A stretch of DNA of 64,000 nucleotides from Hoylesella saccharolytica JCM 17484 (GTDB lineage Bacteria; Bacteroidota; Bacteroidia; Bacteroidales; Bacteroidaceae). This document shows positions 44,792-53,460 of the stretch, piece after piece. The stretch is taken from NCBI RefSeq assembly GCF_000614205.1, contig NZ_BAKN01000010.1, forward strand, positions 16,721 through 80,720. The letters run 5' to 3'. Under the pieces are notes generated by a model. It did not search any database. It saw only the letters and a list, made by a program, of their open reading frames with translations, and had not been told where the DNA came from. The position numbers and the translations under genes are program-made. Positions within the stretch are counted from its first letter, which is position 1. Every line of letters begins with the position of its first letter.

Positions 44792-44812
44792 CATTCATCC
44801 TGCATTCAATCA

Positions 44813-45769
44813 TCACGAATTTGCCTTAAACAATTCTTTTATGCCGCCGATGCTGCCCAACAAATTGCTGGCCTCGTAAGGCAGGTAAACGGTTTTGGCC
44901 TGTTCGCCCTGTGCCAATTCTTGCATCATGGCAATATACTTTTGTGCTAAGAGATAATTGGCGGGATTGGTGCTCTGTCCCACCGCCTCGGTTATCTTTT
45001 CGATGGCAATGGCCTCAGCTTCTGCCTTACGAATACGTGCCTGCGCCTCGCCTTCAGCAAAAAGAATGGCCTGTTGTTTGGCAGCCTCAGCACGGTTAAT
45101 GGTTGATGTCTTTTCACCTTCTGATTGCAAAATCGCAGCCTGTTTCTCGCCTTCACTGGTAAGAATAGTGGCACGTTTATTTCGCTCAGCCTGCATTTGT
45201 TTCTCCATCGCTTGCAGCACGCTCGACGGTGGAATGATATCTTGCAACTCTACACGGTTTACCTTGATACCCCACTTGTTGGTAGCATCGTCGAGTACCG
45301 AACGCAACTTGGTGTTAATTGTGTCGCGCGAGGTGAGGGTTTGGTCCAACTCCATCTCGCCAATAATGTTACGCAGGGTGGTTTGCGTAAGTTTTTCAAT
45401 AGCGTTGGGCAGGTTGTTAATCTCGTAAACAGCCTTAAAGGGGTCTACAATCTGAAAATACAACAATGCATTAATCTGCATCTGAATGTTGTCTTTGGTA
45501 ATTACATTCTGTTTATCAAAATCGTAAACCTGCTCACGCAAGTCGATAGTGTTAGAGTAGCTATACCGCCGATTGGAAAGGGTTACAACAGTTTTTGCAC
45601 TGTCTATGAACGGAATGATGATATTAATTCCGGGTTTCAACGTAGCATAATACTTACCTAAGCGTTCGATAATCTTAGTTTCAGACTGCGGAATGATAAC
45701 CAATGCCATCTTGGCAAAGATAATAGCCAGAGCCACAAGGGCAATAAGAAGATAAGATGTTAATTCCAT
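44813..45769 (-). CDS. SPFH/Band 7 (stomatin/QmcA-like) membrane protein
   Basis: A 318-residue membrane-scaffold protein with one N-terminal membrane helix (residues 5-27), the SPFH domain (SETKIIERLGKYYATLKPGINIIIPF, then ELQDIIPPSSV) and an Ala/Glu-rich coiled coil (AERNKRATILTSEGEKQAA). This family forms ring-like microdomain scaffolds and often partners an NfeD protein, which is the gene just upstream (41 bp). A proteolytic or lipid-raft role is inferred from the family. Confidence 0.9.
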   Translation of the reverse strand: MELTSYLLIALVALAIIFAKMALVIIPQSETKIIERLGKYYATLKPGINIIIPFIDSAKTVVTLSNRRYSYSNTIDLREQVYDFDKQNVITKDNIQMQINALLYFQIVDPFKAVYEINNLPNAIEKLTQTTLRNIIGEMELDQTLTSRDTINTKLRSVLDDATNKWGIKVNRVELQDIIPPSSVLQAMEKQMQAERNKRATILTSEGEKQAAILQSEGEKTSTINRAEAAKQQAILFAEGEAQARIRKAEAEAIAIEKITEAVGQSTNPANYLLAQKYIAMMQELAQGEQAKTVYLPYEASNLLGSIGGIKELFKANS

Positions 45770-45810
45770 AAATTTATTATTTAGTTAATTAGATAATTGT
45801 TTCTTGGAAA

Positions 45811-46272
45811 TTATTTGACGATATCCACCTTTTCTACCGTTACGATGATACTATTCATCTCAACAATTCGCACTTTGGCTCCTTTTTCAATGTATGTACA
45901 GTCGGCAGAAACAGCTTTCCATTCGTCGCCATCTACCTTAACATAACCGTTGGCATGAGCTTCAATCTCTTCGATTACAACACCAATTCGCCCAATCAAA
46001 GCATCTGCGTTACTTGTTCTGCAATCTTCTCCACGATGTAAATACTTCATCGCAAAAGGTCGGATGCAAAGAATACTAAACGCCGAACCAATCACAAAGA
46101 ACAAAACTTGCAGCCAGAACGGTAATTGCAACCCTGCGGCAACAACTCCAACCAGTGCGCCGAGAGAAAAGCAAAGTAGATAAAAGGTGCCTGTAGAAAT
46201 CTCTAAAATTAGGCATAACACACAAATCAGTAACCAAAAAATCCAAAAATGTGAGGTAAGATACGTTATCAT
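45811..46272 (-). CDS. NfeD-like membrane protein
   Basis: A 153-residue short NfeD protein with three or four hydrophobic helices (residues 5-75) and a C-terminal OB-fold domain (ALIGRIGVVIEEI to VTVEKVDIVK). NfeD proteins are stomatin partners and the two are adjacent here. ATG 46272 is used because the upstream GTG at 46296 overlaps the promoter. Confidence 0.85.
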   Translation of the reverse strand: MITYLTSHFWIFWLLICVLCLILEISTGTFYLLCFSLGALVGVVAAGLQLPFWLQVLFFVIGSAFSILCIRPFAMKYLHRGEDCRTSNADALIGRIGVVIEEIEAHANGYVKVDGDEWKAVSADCTYIEKGAKVRIVEMNSIIVTVEKVDIVK

Positions 46273-46295
46273 AATATGATGTTTGATGATATGCA

Positions 46296-46326
46296 CAAAG
46301 TTAAAAACTAAATCTTAATATACAAA
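46296..46326 (-). promoter_or_regulatory. Promoter of the nfeD-stomatin operon
   Basis: Minus strand: TTTG (46326-46323), 19 nt, TAACTTTG (46303-46296), 23 bp before the start codon. Confidence 0.75.
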
Positions 46327-46348
46327 ACAAACTCTACCTATTTTCGCA

Positions 46349-47299
46349 TCACTTCTTACTTGTTTTACTCTTATATAGATTTGATGCAGGTAAGCTTTTA
46401 ACTGATTTTACAGAGCCGGATTTGGTTGATTTAGTTACCGGTTTGGTTGTCGACGTAGTTGTTGTCTCGCCAACGTTTGCCGATGTTGCATTTCGATAGT
46501 AAGTCATCGCTTCGGGGATCAACTTTTGTAATGCGATAATACGCTTTTCATCAGAAGGGTGATCGCTAAAAATATCCGACCCTCCCTTACCCGACTGCGC
46601 TGCCATCCGCTGCCAAAATCCGATGGCGGCATTAGGGTCATAACCTGCCATCGCTGCAAATATCAACCCCATATGATCGGCTTCAGTTTCATTGTCTCGC
46701 GAATACTTCAAATTCTGGAACGAGAAATATTGATTGGCTACAACTTGTGCCACATTGCCCAACGTTTCCCCACCAATAGCGCCCAATAGTCCGCCGCCAA
46801 TCTGTGTTCCATATGCTTGCCGTATTTTCTTCGACATTTGTTCGGCAGCATGTTTGGCTACCGCATGTGCAATTTCATGCCCCAAAACAATGGCAAGCGA
46901 TGCCTCGTCACGAGTTACAGGAAGCAATCCTTCATAGACAACAATCTTTCCTCCAGGCATACAGAAGGCATTGACATGCGTGTCTTGCACCAGATTAAAC
47001 TCCCAAGCAAAATACTTGAGTTCTGTCTCAAGTCCATTGTTGACGAGATAATTCTCAACCGCTTTAGCCAATCGCTGCCCTACCCGCTTCACCATTGCTG
47101 TTTGTGCGGCATTTGAAGAGAGCTTAGCTCCTTTCAAAAACTTGGAATACTCTTGTTTACTTAAGCTCAATATCTGTTCATCATTTACAAGCAATGAATG
47201 TTTGCGCCCTGTTACCGGAACTTTACTTGTTGTACCACAGGCCACAAACACCGCAACAAGTAATATCGGGAATAAGTGTTTTATTCTCTTCATCATCAT
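46349..47299 (-). CDS. M48 family metalloprotease, lipoprotein
   Basis: A 316-residue predicted periplasmic or outer-membrane lipoprotein. Lipobox C at residue 21 (FVACGTT) after a hydrophobic signal. Zinc protease motif HEIAH at residues 141-145, with the third ligand in the NETEADHMG segment. It resembles LoiP/YcaL/BepA-like proteins that degrade misassembled outer-membrane proteins. A Thr/Lys/Ser-rich tail follows residue 270. The start at 47299 (MMMKRIKH) is preferred to the ORF's upstream ATG because it gives a normal lipoprotein signal. Confidence 0.88.
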   Translation of the reverse strand: MMMKRIKHLFPILLVAVFVACGTTSKVPVTGRKHSLLVNDEQILSLSKQEYSKFLKGAKLSSNAAQTAMVKRVGQRLAKAVENYLVNNGLETELKYFAWEFNLVQDTHVNAFCMPGGKIVVYEGLLPVTRDEASLAIVLGHEIAHAVAKHAAEQMSKKIRQAYGTQIGGGLLGAIGGETLGNVAQVVANQYFSFQNLKYSRDNETEADHMGLIFAAMAGYDPNAAIGFWQRMAAQSGKGGSDIFSDHPSDEKRIIALQKLIPEAMTYYRNATSANVGETTTTSTTKPVTKSTKSGSVKSVKSLPASNLYKSKTSKK

Positions 47300-47373
47300 T
47301 TTATAATCTTCCTTTTCTGAATATTTAATACCTTTATTTTTCTTTATTTTCAATCACTTTATGGGAATAACTA

Positions 47374-48474
47374 CTATTGATGCACCTGCACAATCTGTGT
47401 TGGTCCTTGCTCTTTATTCCGTCTGTTAGTTACCGTCACAACCGTCTGACCCAAATTAATGAATGCCTGAGCCGTCATAGTATCGGTATCAAGCACAGCA
47501 GGTGTTCCCTTGTCTCCATTTTCGCAGATACTCTGAACAAGCGGAATCTGTGCTAACAAGGGTATTTTCATCTCTTCAGCCAATTTCTTACAACCGTCTT
47601 TACCAAATATATAATATTTATTATTCGGTAACTCGGCAGGCGTAAACCAAGCCATATTTTCAATAAGTCCAAGTATGGGCACATTCACTTTTTCGTTGCG
47701 ATACATATCTATCCCTTTACGAGCATCAGCCAGTGCGACGTTCTGCGGTGTACTGATAATCACAGCACCAGTAATGGCAAGCGTTTGCAAAAGCGTAAGG
47801 TGAATGTCGCTTGTTCCGGGAGGCGTATCTAAGATAAAATAATCCAATTCTCCCCAATTTGCATCTGCAATAAGTTGCTTTAATGCATTTGAGGCCATAC
47901 TTCCTCTCCACAAGGTGGCAGTACTTGCATTGACAAAAAAACCTATACTGAGCAACTTGATACCATACTTTTCTATCGGTTCTATCAAGTCCCGGCCATC
48001 TATTTTTGTTGCGTAAGGACGTGCATCCTCAACCTGAAACATCTTAGGCATGGATGGGCCAAATACATCTGTATCTAGTAATCCCACTTTATAACCCAAC
48101 TTAGCAAGAGCAATGGCTAAATTGGCAGAGACGGTGCTTTTACCCACGCCCCCCTTTCCTGAACTCACTGCAATAATATTCTTGACTTGCGGAAGTAGTT
48201 TTCCTACTTCCGGACGAGGTTTCGAAGTAAACTCTGTTTTAATAGTAACGGTAACCTCTTTACTTATATGATAGTGAATGGCAGCCTCTGCAGCCTTTAA
48301 TGTTGATTTAAGAAATGGGTCGGTTTCTTTTGGAAAAATAAGTGTAAAATCTACTGACATTCCATCAATATGAATATCGTCGACAAGCATTCCACTCTCC
48401 ACCAGGTTCTTTTTTGTGCCCGGATACATTACAGTACCCAAAGCATCTGTTATCATTTTTGGATATAAAGTCAT
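47374..48474 (-). CDS. Mrp/NBP35 family Fe-S cluster carrier ATPase
   Basis: A 366-residue P-loop ATPase delivering iron-sulfur clusters to apoproteins. Deviant Walker A SSGKGGVGKST is at about residues 104-114; the DUF59-type (MIP18-like) N-terminal domain spans residues 1-90. DTDVFGPSMP and DTPPGTSDIHLT are conserved switch and Walker B regions. The usual C-x-x-C near the C-terminus was not seen, so cluster binding might differ. It precedes the M48 protease after 74 bp. Confidence 0.88.
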   Translation of the reverse strand: MTLYPKMITDALGTVMYPGTKKNLVESGMLVDDIHIDGMSVDFTLIFPKETDPFLKSTLKAAEAAIHYHISKEVTVTIKTEFTSKPRPEVGKLLPQVKNIIAVSSGKGGVGKSTVSANLAIALAKLGYKVGLLDTDVFGPSMPKMFQVEDARPYATKIDGRDLIEPIEKYGIKLLSIGFFVNASTATLWRGSMASNALKQLIADANWGELDYFILDTPPGTSDIHLTLLQTLAITGAVIISTPQNVALADARKGIDMYRNEKVNVPILGLIENMAWFTPAELPNNKYYIFGKDGCKKLAEEMKIPLLAQIPLVQSICENGDKGTPAVLDTDTMTAQAFINLGQTVVTVTNRRNKEQGPTQIVQVHQ

Positions 48475-48550
48475 AATGTTTTTAAAAATATTCACTACAT
48501 AAGTAATTCAATTGGGCAGATAGAACATCTTAACCTTACTCAAATGGCTT

Positions 48551-49147
48551 TTACTTATTCAACAATTCATTGTAAATTGCCGGAGTCAACACATCCGTTC
48601 GATCCCATTGCGGCCATTTACCCTCAATCGATTCATAAGCTTTTCCAACATCTTTATATTGCTGAAAACTGAAACGGGCATTGATATATCCGTCTCCACC
48701 GTCTTTTGCGATGATATAGCAATACATCGTTTGTTCGTAGCCCACAATTTTACTACCACTTTTAACCGCTTCACTAAGCCATCCATCTTGTGGAATTGCC
48801 ACAGAGGTAATTACTGCGTTGGGATACTTCTTCATAAAAACATCCTCACAAACCTTACGAAACGTCTTTGCTTCCTTACCTGTATAAATGTTCTTAGAAT
48901 ACAAACGCATATAATAAGTACCGTCAATCTTTACGTTATCCGAATGCTTCCTATTTTTCTCATCGATACCAATCACCTTACTGATACGTTGTCCGGCCTT
49001 CTCCATTGAAGTCTTGGTCTTCTTCACCAATTCAGACACTTTCTCGGACAAAGAGCCGTTTTCACTTGTTTTATCATCTTGTGCATAAACCGATGATGCA
49101 GATAACACGAGTAATGCACATACCGTAAACATCGTCTTTCTAACCAT
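48551..49147 (-). CDS. Exported protein of unknown function
   Basis: Not recognised. 198 residues with a signal peptide (MVRKTMFTVCALLVLSASSVYAQD, cleavage after QD or YA). The mature part has a Lys-rich helix (LSEKVSELVKKTKTSMEKAGQ) and then a compact domain with Tyr/Trp-rich strands. It has a good promoter of its own (49169-49199) and diverges from the 49275 gene. Confidence 0.7.
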   Translation of the reverse strand: MVRKTMFTVCALLVLSASSVYAQDDKTSENGSLSEKVSELVKKTKTSMEKAGQRISKVIGIDEKNRKHSDNVKIDGTYYMRLYSKNIYTGKEAKTFRKVCEDVFMKKYPNAVITSVAIPQDGWLSEAVKSGSKIVGYEQTMYCYIIAKDGGDGYINARFSFQQYKDVGKAYESIEGKWPQWDRTDVLTPAIYNELLNK

Positions 49148-49168
49148 AATATAAAATTAAAACCAATG

Positions 49169-49199
49169 CAAAAATAATCCAAATAGCAGGAGAGACAAA
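49169..49199 (-). promoter_or_regulatory. Promoter of the 48551-49147 gene
   Basis: Minus strand: TTTG (49199-49196), 19 nt, TATTTTTG (49176-49169). Confidence 0.7.
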
Positions 49200-49238
49200 A
49201 CAATAAGTGATAATAAAAATGAAAAGAGCGTTAAATGT

Positions 49239-49269
49239 TTTGCTGATTATCACCTATATCTTACCTTTG
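49239..49269 (+). promoter_or_regulatory. Promoter of the 49275 gene, very close to its ATG
   Basis: TTTG (49239-49242), 19 nt, TACCTTTG (49262-49269). The -7 box ends only 5 nt before the ATG, so the transcript would start at or near the start codon. Confidence 0.7.
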
Positions 49270-49274
49270 TCAAT

Positions 49275-49979
49275 ATGATAAAAAGAGTATTTTTAATAGC
49301 AATAATTATGTTTGCTCTATCTATACAAACATGGGCACAACAAGAAAATAAAAATATCAAGACAGATATTTCCACCTTAAACGCAAATCCAACAGAGGCT
49401 ATTACGCCTAATTATAAGGGAGAAGAAACAACTCTAAAACCTGTAAAGCTGCCCAAAAAGAAAACACTCGACTCTCTTTATCTTCCCACACTCAATCATT
49501 ACGGACAAATTATTCCGCTTAGTTTCCGCTCTATGTATTGGCCAGGATGGAACCATTGGAATCTGCACAAAGGCCTTAATCTGAACTTCGGAGCATCCGT
49601 TTTTGCACAATTTGGCAAACATGCACATCATGGAGCAGGCTTCGCACAAAGTCTATCGACTATGTATGCGGTTCCATTGACTCACAAACTCACATTAGCC
49701 GTTGGTGGATACTTTAGTAATATATACTGGACACACAACAATTATCGTGATGCAGGCCTCAATGCAGTGTTGGGTTATCAGCTTAACGAGCATTGGGAAA
49801 CGTATATTTATGCTCAAAAGTCGCTTGTGAAAAATCGCTTTATCCCCTACTCTATTTACGACATGAATGCGCTTGGCGATCGTATTGGTGCTGCCGTGAA
49901 GTATAATTTCAATCCATATATCAGCTTACAAATCTCTGTTGAGCATGGATGGATGCCCAACCGAATGGTTACCAATTGA
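49275..49979 (+). CDS. Outer membrane beta-barrel-like protein of unknown function
   Basis: Not recognised by name. 234 residues with a signal peptide (residues 1-22, ending TWAQ). The mature part has alternating aromatic strands (GGYFSNIYWTHNNYRDAGLNAVLGYQLNEHWETYIYAQKS) typical of small outer-membrane barrels. ATG at 49275 follows the promoter by 5 nt, so translation is probably leaderless. Confidence 0.7.
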   Translation: MIKRVFLIAIIMFALSIQTWAQQENKNIKTDISTLNANPTEAITPNYKGEETTLKPVKLPKKKTLDSLYLPTLNHYGQIIPLSFRSMYWPGWNHWNLHKGLNLNFGASVFAQFGKHAHHGAGFAQSLSTMYAVPLTHKLTLAVGGYFSNIYWTHNNYRDAGLNAVLGYQLNEHWETYIYAQKSLVKNRFIPYSIYDMNALGDRIGAAVKYNFNPYISLQISVEHGWMPNRMVTN

Positions 49980-50012
49980 TAACCACCCACTGAACAAAAA
50001 GCGCATACTTCT

Positions 50013-50995
50013 TTATATCACACCTGATATAAGGAATCCGATATAACCTATATAGATGGCAGACAGTAAAAAGCCCTCCCATCGGGCAATGGTGTACTTA
50101 GTAAATGAGAAAAGCCAAAGCAATACTATTCCTCCAAGCATCATGGATAAGTCTGTTGTTCCGATGCCATGTATATGCATGGGAGAAATTAAGCCTGTTA
50201 TCCCTAAAATGGCTAGAATATTAAAAACATTCGAGCCAAGCACATTACCGATAGCAATTCCGCTGTTCCCTTTGCGAGCCGCTAAAACACTGGTAGCCAA
50301 TTCAGGAAGTGATGTACCTCCGGCAACGATAGTCAATCCGATAACAGCATCGCTTACACCAAGAGAAGAGGCCACCTTTGTAGCTGCATCGACAAAAACA
50401 TTACTGCCAAAAATCAGACAAGCCAATCCTACCAACAGCCAGACACCTGCCCTAAACAAAGTCATGGGCTTCTTCTTTTCATCTTGCTTACCAATATCTG
50501 TTCCCTTTGTCGTATGAAAAGTAAAAGCCATAAAAAACACAAACAGAATCAACAATAATCCCGAATCTGTTCTACTAATATTCCCATCCAGACAAAAAAG
50601 AAAGAGTGCAGCCGAAGCCAATATAGCAAAAGGGATGTCTTTTTTTACTGTTGGCTTAGGTATATCCATGGGGGCAATTAATGCTGCTACACCCACAATA
50701 AGCATTGTGTTGAGAATATTACTACCTACAACATTTCCAACGGCCAAATCAGACGTACCCTTTAACGCAGAAACAAAACTAACACAAAACTCCGGCATTG
50801 ATGTTCCCATTGCAACAATGGTTAATCCAATCACCATTTGGGTATATTCATACGTTCGGCAAGCCCCACAGCACCATCTGTAAGCCTGTCAGCTCCCCAC
50901 AAAACAAGCACTACACCCACAACAGCAAGCAGCACATTGAGCCATATTCCACCTGAATAAAGGCCTATTCCGGAACTTAGAAAAATTTCTATCAT
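50013..50995 (-). CDS. Calcium/sodium antiporter (CaCA family), frame disrupted near 50840
   Basis: Inner-membrane exchanger of cations, probably Ca2+ for Na+ or H+. Both alpha repeats are present: GTSMPEF with GNVVGSNILN, and GTSLPELATS with GNVLGSNVFN. The N-terminal 50 residues (MIEIFLSSGIGLYSGG to ERMNIP) lie in another frame: ATG at 50995 reads into a stop at the run of three C (plus-strand GGG 50840-50842). A fourth C would give IPQMVIGLTIVAMG and an intact protein of about 327 residues. Confidence 0.88.
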
Positions 50996-51010
50996 AAGCA
51001 AAGAGCAGTA

Positions 51011-51044
51011 AAATCTCCGAGAATCAACACACCCGGAGATTTTA
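51011..51044 (-). terminator. Terminator after DUF5606
   Basis: AAAATCTCCG (51011-51020) and CGGAGATTTT (51035-51044), 14-nt loop. It ends the nusB operon and separates it from the exchanger gene. Confidence 0.85.
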
Positions 51045-51101
51045 ATTTCTTCTTATTCTCACAAAGTATCTATAAACTTCTCAATCTCTACTTTTCACTA
51101 G

Positions 51102-51545
51102 TTACTCTCCTGTCGAGTTTTCATTCTCATCACCTTCTTTTGCACTTAATACAGCCTCAAAGTCGGTAATACCGTTATTAATGAGAATATTATACCATTG
51201 AATTAACTTCTTAATATCACTGTCGTGAACTCGATCCCGATCAAAATCGGGCAGTATCTCACCGAAATATTTGCGTAATTCATTACCCGAAGCTTTTTTA
51301 TAATTGAATGAAGTAGGCTTCAACTGTTCTTTTTCACCAAGATTTTTCAAAACTTTCCATAAGGGAACGTCTTCCTTATCCGTAAACATGGCAATGTCTG
51401 AAAGGCTTGTTACCCGATCGGTAGCAAATGCAGGCATTCGCCGATGCGTATCATCGAGTGCCTCTACGATCAAATTCATCTTTCCTCTTGATACCAATTT
51501 ATACAGTCCGGGCTTACCAGAAATAGAGAGAATTGTCTGTAACAT
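51102..51545 (-). CDS. DUF5606 family protein
   Basis: A 147-residue cytoplasmic protein that resembles the DUF5606 family of Bacteroidetes. The N-terminal SISGKPGLYKLVSRGKMNLIVEAL and the acidic end (EGDENENSTGE) are characteristic. Function unknown. It is the last gene of the nusB-yajC-ybbR-coaE operon, 12 bp after coaE. Confidence 0.8.
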   Translation of the reverse strand: MLQTILSISGKPGLYKLVSRGKMNLIVEALDDTHRRMPAFATDRVTSLSDIAMFTDKEDVPLWKVLKNLGEKEQLKPTSFNYKKASGNELRKYFGEILPDFDRDRVHDSDIKKLIQWYNILINNGITDFEAVLSAKEGDENENSTGE

Positions 51546-51557
51546 ATTTTCTTTGAT

Positions 51558-52130
51558 TTATAATTCTATCAATTTTGTTAATAATTCATTCGTTTGTTCG
51601 TCTATATTGCGCTTACCGTCGTTCACGATTTCATAATTCGAGCGTTGTAAAATATCTTCTTGCGGAAGTTGCCTGTCTATCCATTCTAGTGTTTTTTCAC
51701 GCGTAAGTCCATCCCGCTGCATCACTCGCTGTATACGTATTTCCAGCGGAGCTGTTACACAAACCACCTTATCTACGCGTACACGCCGATCAAAACCACT
51801 ATCAAAGAAGATGGCACTTTCAAGCCATTGCAAACCCGATTGTTCAAAATCAATGGCCACCGCGGGGTGAATCAGATTATTAACAGCTATCTTGTTTTTA
51901 TCATTAACTAATAAAAACTGGGCCAAAATCTGTTTTTGCAGCACACCTGAAACATACACTTCTTTCCCAATAAGACGTTTCAAATCTGCTTTTAATGAAG
52001 GTAAGGTACGCATCAGGCGTTTAGCGGAAGCGTCACAATCGAAGACCTCTATTCCATGCCGTTGCAAACTTTTGCAAAAATAAGATTTTCCGCTACCAAT
52101 TCCACCCGTTATGGCTACCCGCATCCCCAT
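51558..52130 (-). CDS. coaE: Dephospho-CoA kinase
   Basis: Last step of coenzyme A synthesis: phosphorylates dephospho-CoA with ATP. The 190 residues carry the P-loop GGIGSGKSYFCKSL and a DCDASAKRLM substrate block. It lies 10 bp after the YbbR-like gene. Confidence 0.95.
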   Translation of the reverse strand: MGMRVAITGGIGSGKSYFCKSLQRHGIEVFDCDASAKRLMRTLPSLKADLKRLIGKEVYVSGVLQKQILAQFLLVNDKNKIAVNNLIHPAVAIDFEQSGLQWLESAIFFDSGFDRRVRVDKVVCVTAPLEIRIQRVMQRDGLTREKTLEWIDRQLPQEDILQRSNYEIVNDGKRNIDEQTNELLTKLIEL

Positions 52131-52140
52131 CTTCCGTATC

Positions 52141-53127
52141 TTATTTTTGCTCGATGAGATAGTCTACCTGACTGATTTCAAGTCGTGAATTCTTTACTCC
52201 TCGAGGTACATTGATCAGATGTAATGTACACTTTTCCGAAGGTTTTGCGGCTAATTCATCATAATTAACAACAACTTTAAAATTTTCTGGCTTAATGGAA
52301 CGAACAACATTTACCCCAACAGTAAAATGAACCTTCACCTTTGAGGGAAATGTACGCAACACCTTTCCTTCCGGCATATTAATTGCCGAAACAATAACCT
52401 CAACAGCTTCTTCAGTCAATATATCGGGATAAAGTGCCATTTGAACTTGCGCAGGTTCAATGCGCACACCGGGAATCTTGTTTAGTGAAACCGTTGTGAC
52501 GATAGTATCATTAAAATTAATAATATTCAGTTCTTCCGTGTACACCACCTTAATACTGTCTAACATATGCTTATTGGTATACACTGTAACATAATCGGGC
52601 ATAAAACTATATCCTGCCAAATAGCGTCTTTCACCTGGAACAACGTTGCCCAACATACGTATCGGCACACGTTTGCTTTCTCCATAGTTAAAGTAAAACT
52701 CCACTTTATCGGGCTTACCCCCCACAATCTTGGTTGAATTGTACAACTGAGAATAGAGTTGTTTTTGAATATCAGCTATCGGAATAACACCCTTTCCAGC
52801 TTTCTTTCTGGCATAACTGCCATAATTTATCAAAACAGGTTGAAGCTTATGGCTATAAAGATACGCCATAATGGTAAAGCCCTTGTCTCTAAGTGTTACC
52901 CGAACGGTGTCTTCCTCATTAGTCGTTATCACTACATTTTTAGGTATATTAGTGATATGAACAGGCACATAGAAATCTTTCTCGTAAGTTTCGTTGAGTG
53001 TGGCCAACAGCCAAAACCCTCCGCTTAATGCGAGAAAAAACAAAAAAATCAGAAACTCTTTGTTCACAGAACTGAACATGAAGCCTCTGATAAATGTGTA
53101 TATTTTCGGAAGCCGAAACTCTTTCAT
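52141..53127 (-). CDS. YbbR/CdaR-like domain protein
   Basis: A 328-residue protein with one N-terminal membrane helix (about residues 22-44) and an extracytoplasmic part of tandem beta domains like YbbR repeats. In Firmicutes YbbR proteins (CdaR) regulate c-di-AMP synthesis, but no cdaA gene is adjacent here, so its role is open. It lies between yajC (6 bp) and coaE (10 bp). Confidence 0.8.
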   Translation of the reverse strand: MKEFRLPKIYTFIRGFMFSSVNKEFLIFLFFLALSGGFWLLATLNETYEKDFYVPVHITNIPKNVVITTNEEDTVRVTLRDKGFTIMAYLYSHKLQPVLINYGSYARKKAGKGVIPIADIQKQLYSQLYNSTKIVGGKPDKVEFYFNYGESKRVPIRMLGNVVPGERRYLAGYSFMPDYVTVYTNKHMLDSIKVVYTEELNIINFNDTIVTTVSLNKIPGVRIEPAQVQMALYPDILTEEAVEVIVSAINMPEGKVLRTFPSKVKVHFTVGVNVVRSIKPENFKVVVNYDELAAKPSEKCTLHLINVPRGVKNSRLEISQVDYLIEQK

Positions 53128-53133
53128 TAGTTA

Positions 53134-53460
53134 TTACTTACCACCTGAAGCCTGCGAAGCAGAAGCACTGGCAAATACATAGCTTTTATCTACCTCGACA
53201 ACAACGCCTCTTGCAATTTCAACTTCTACGATATTCGTAGTTACGTCAATGCGTTTTACCACTCCATAAATACCTCCACCGGTGATAACCTTCGTTCCTT
53301 CTTGCAACGCATTTTGAAAATTACGAATCTCTTTTTGCCTTTTTTGTTGTGGCCTTATCATAAAAAACCACATAATGACAAAGATTGCAACCATCATCAA
53401 AATAGGCATGGCAGATCCTCCGCCTGCTGCTTGTGCAGCCAACATCATTGTTGTAATCAT
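53134..53460 (-). CDS. yajC: Preprotein translocase subunit YajC
   Basis: Small subunit associated with SecDF and the Sec translocon. 108 residues with an N-terminal membrane helix (PILMMVAIFVIMWFFMI), then RPQQKRQKEIRNFQNALQEGTKVITGGGIYG, the usual YajC core. Its start overlaps the stop of nusB by 4 bp. Confidence 0.95.
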   Translation of the reverse strand: MITTMMLAAQAAGGGSAMPILMMVAIFVIMWFFMIRPQQKRQKEIRNFQNALQEGTKVITGGGIYGVVKRIDVTTNIVEVEIARGVVVEVDKSYVFASASASQASGGK

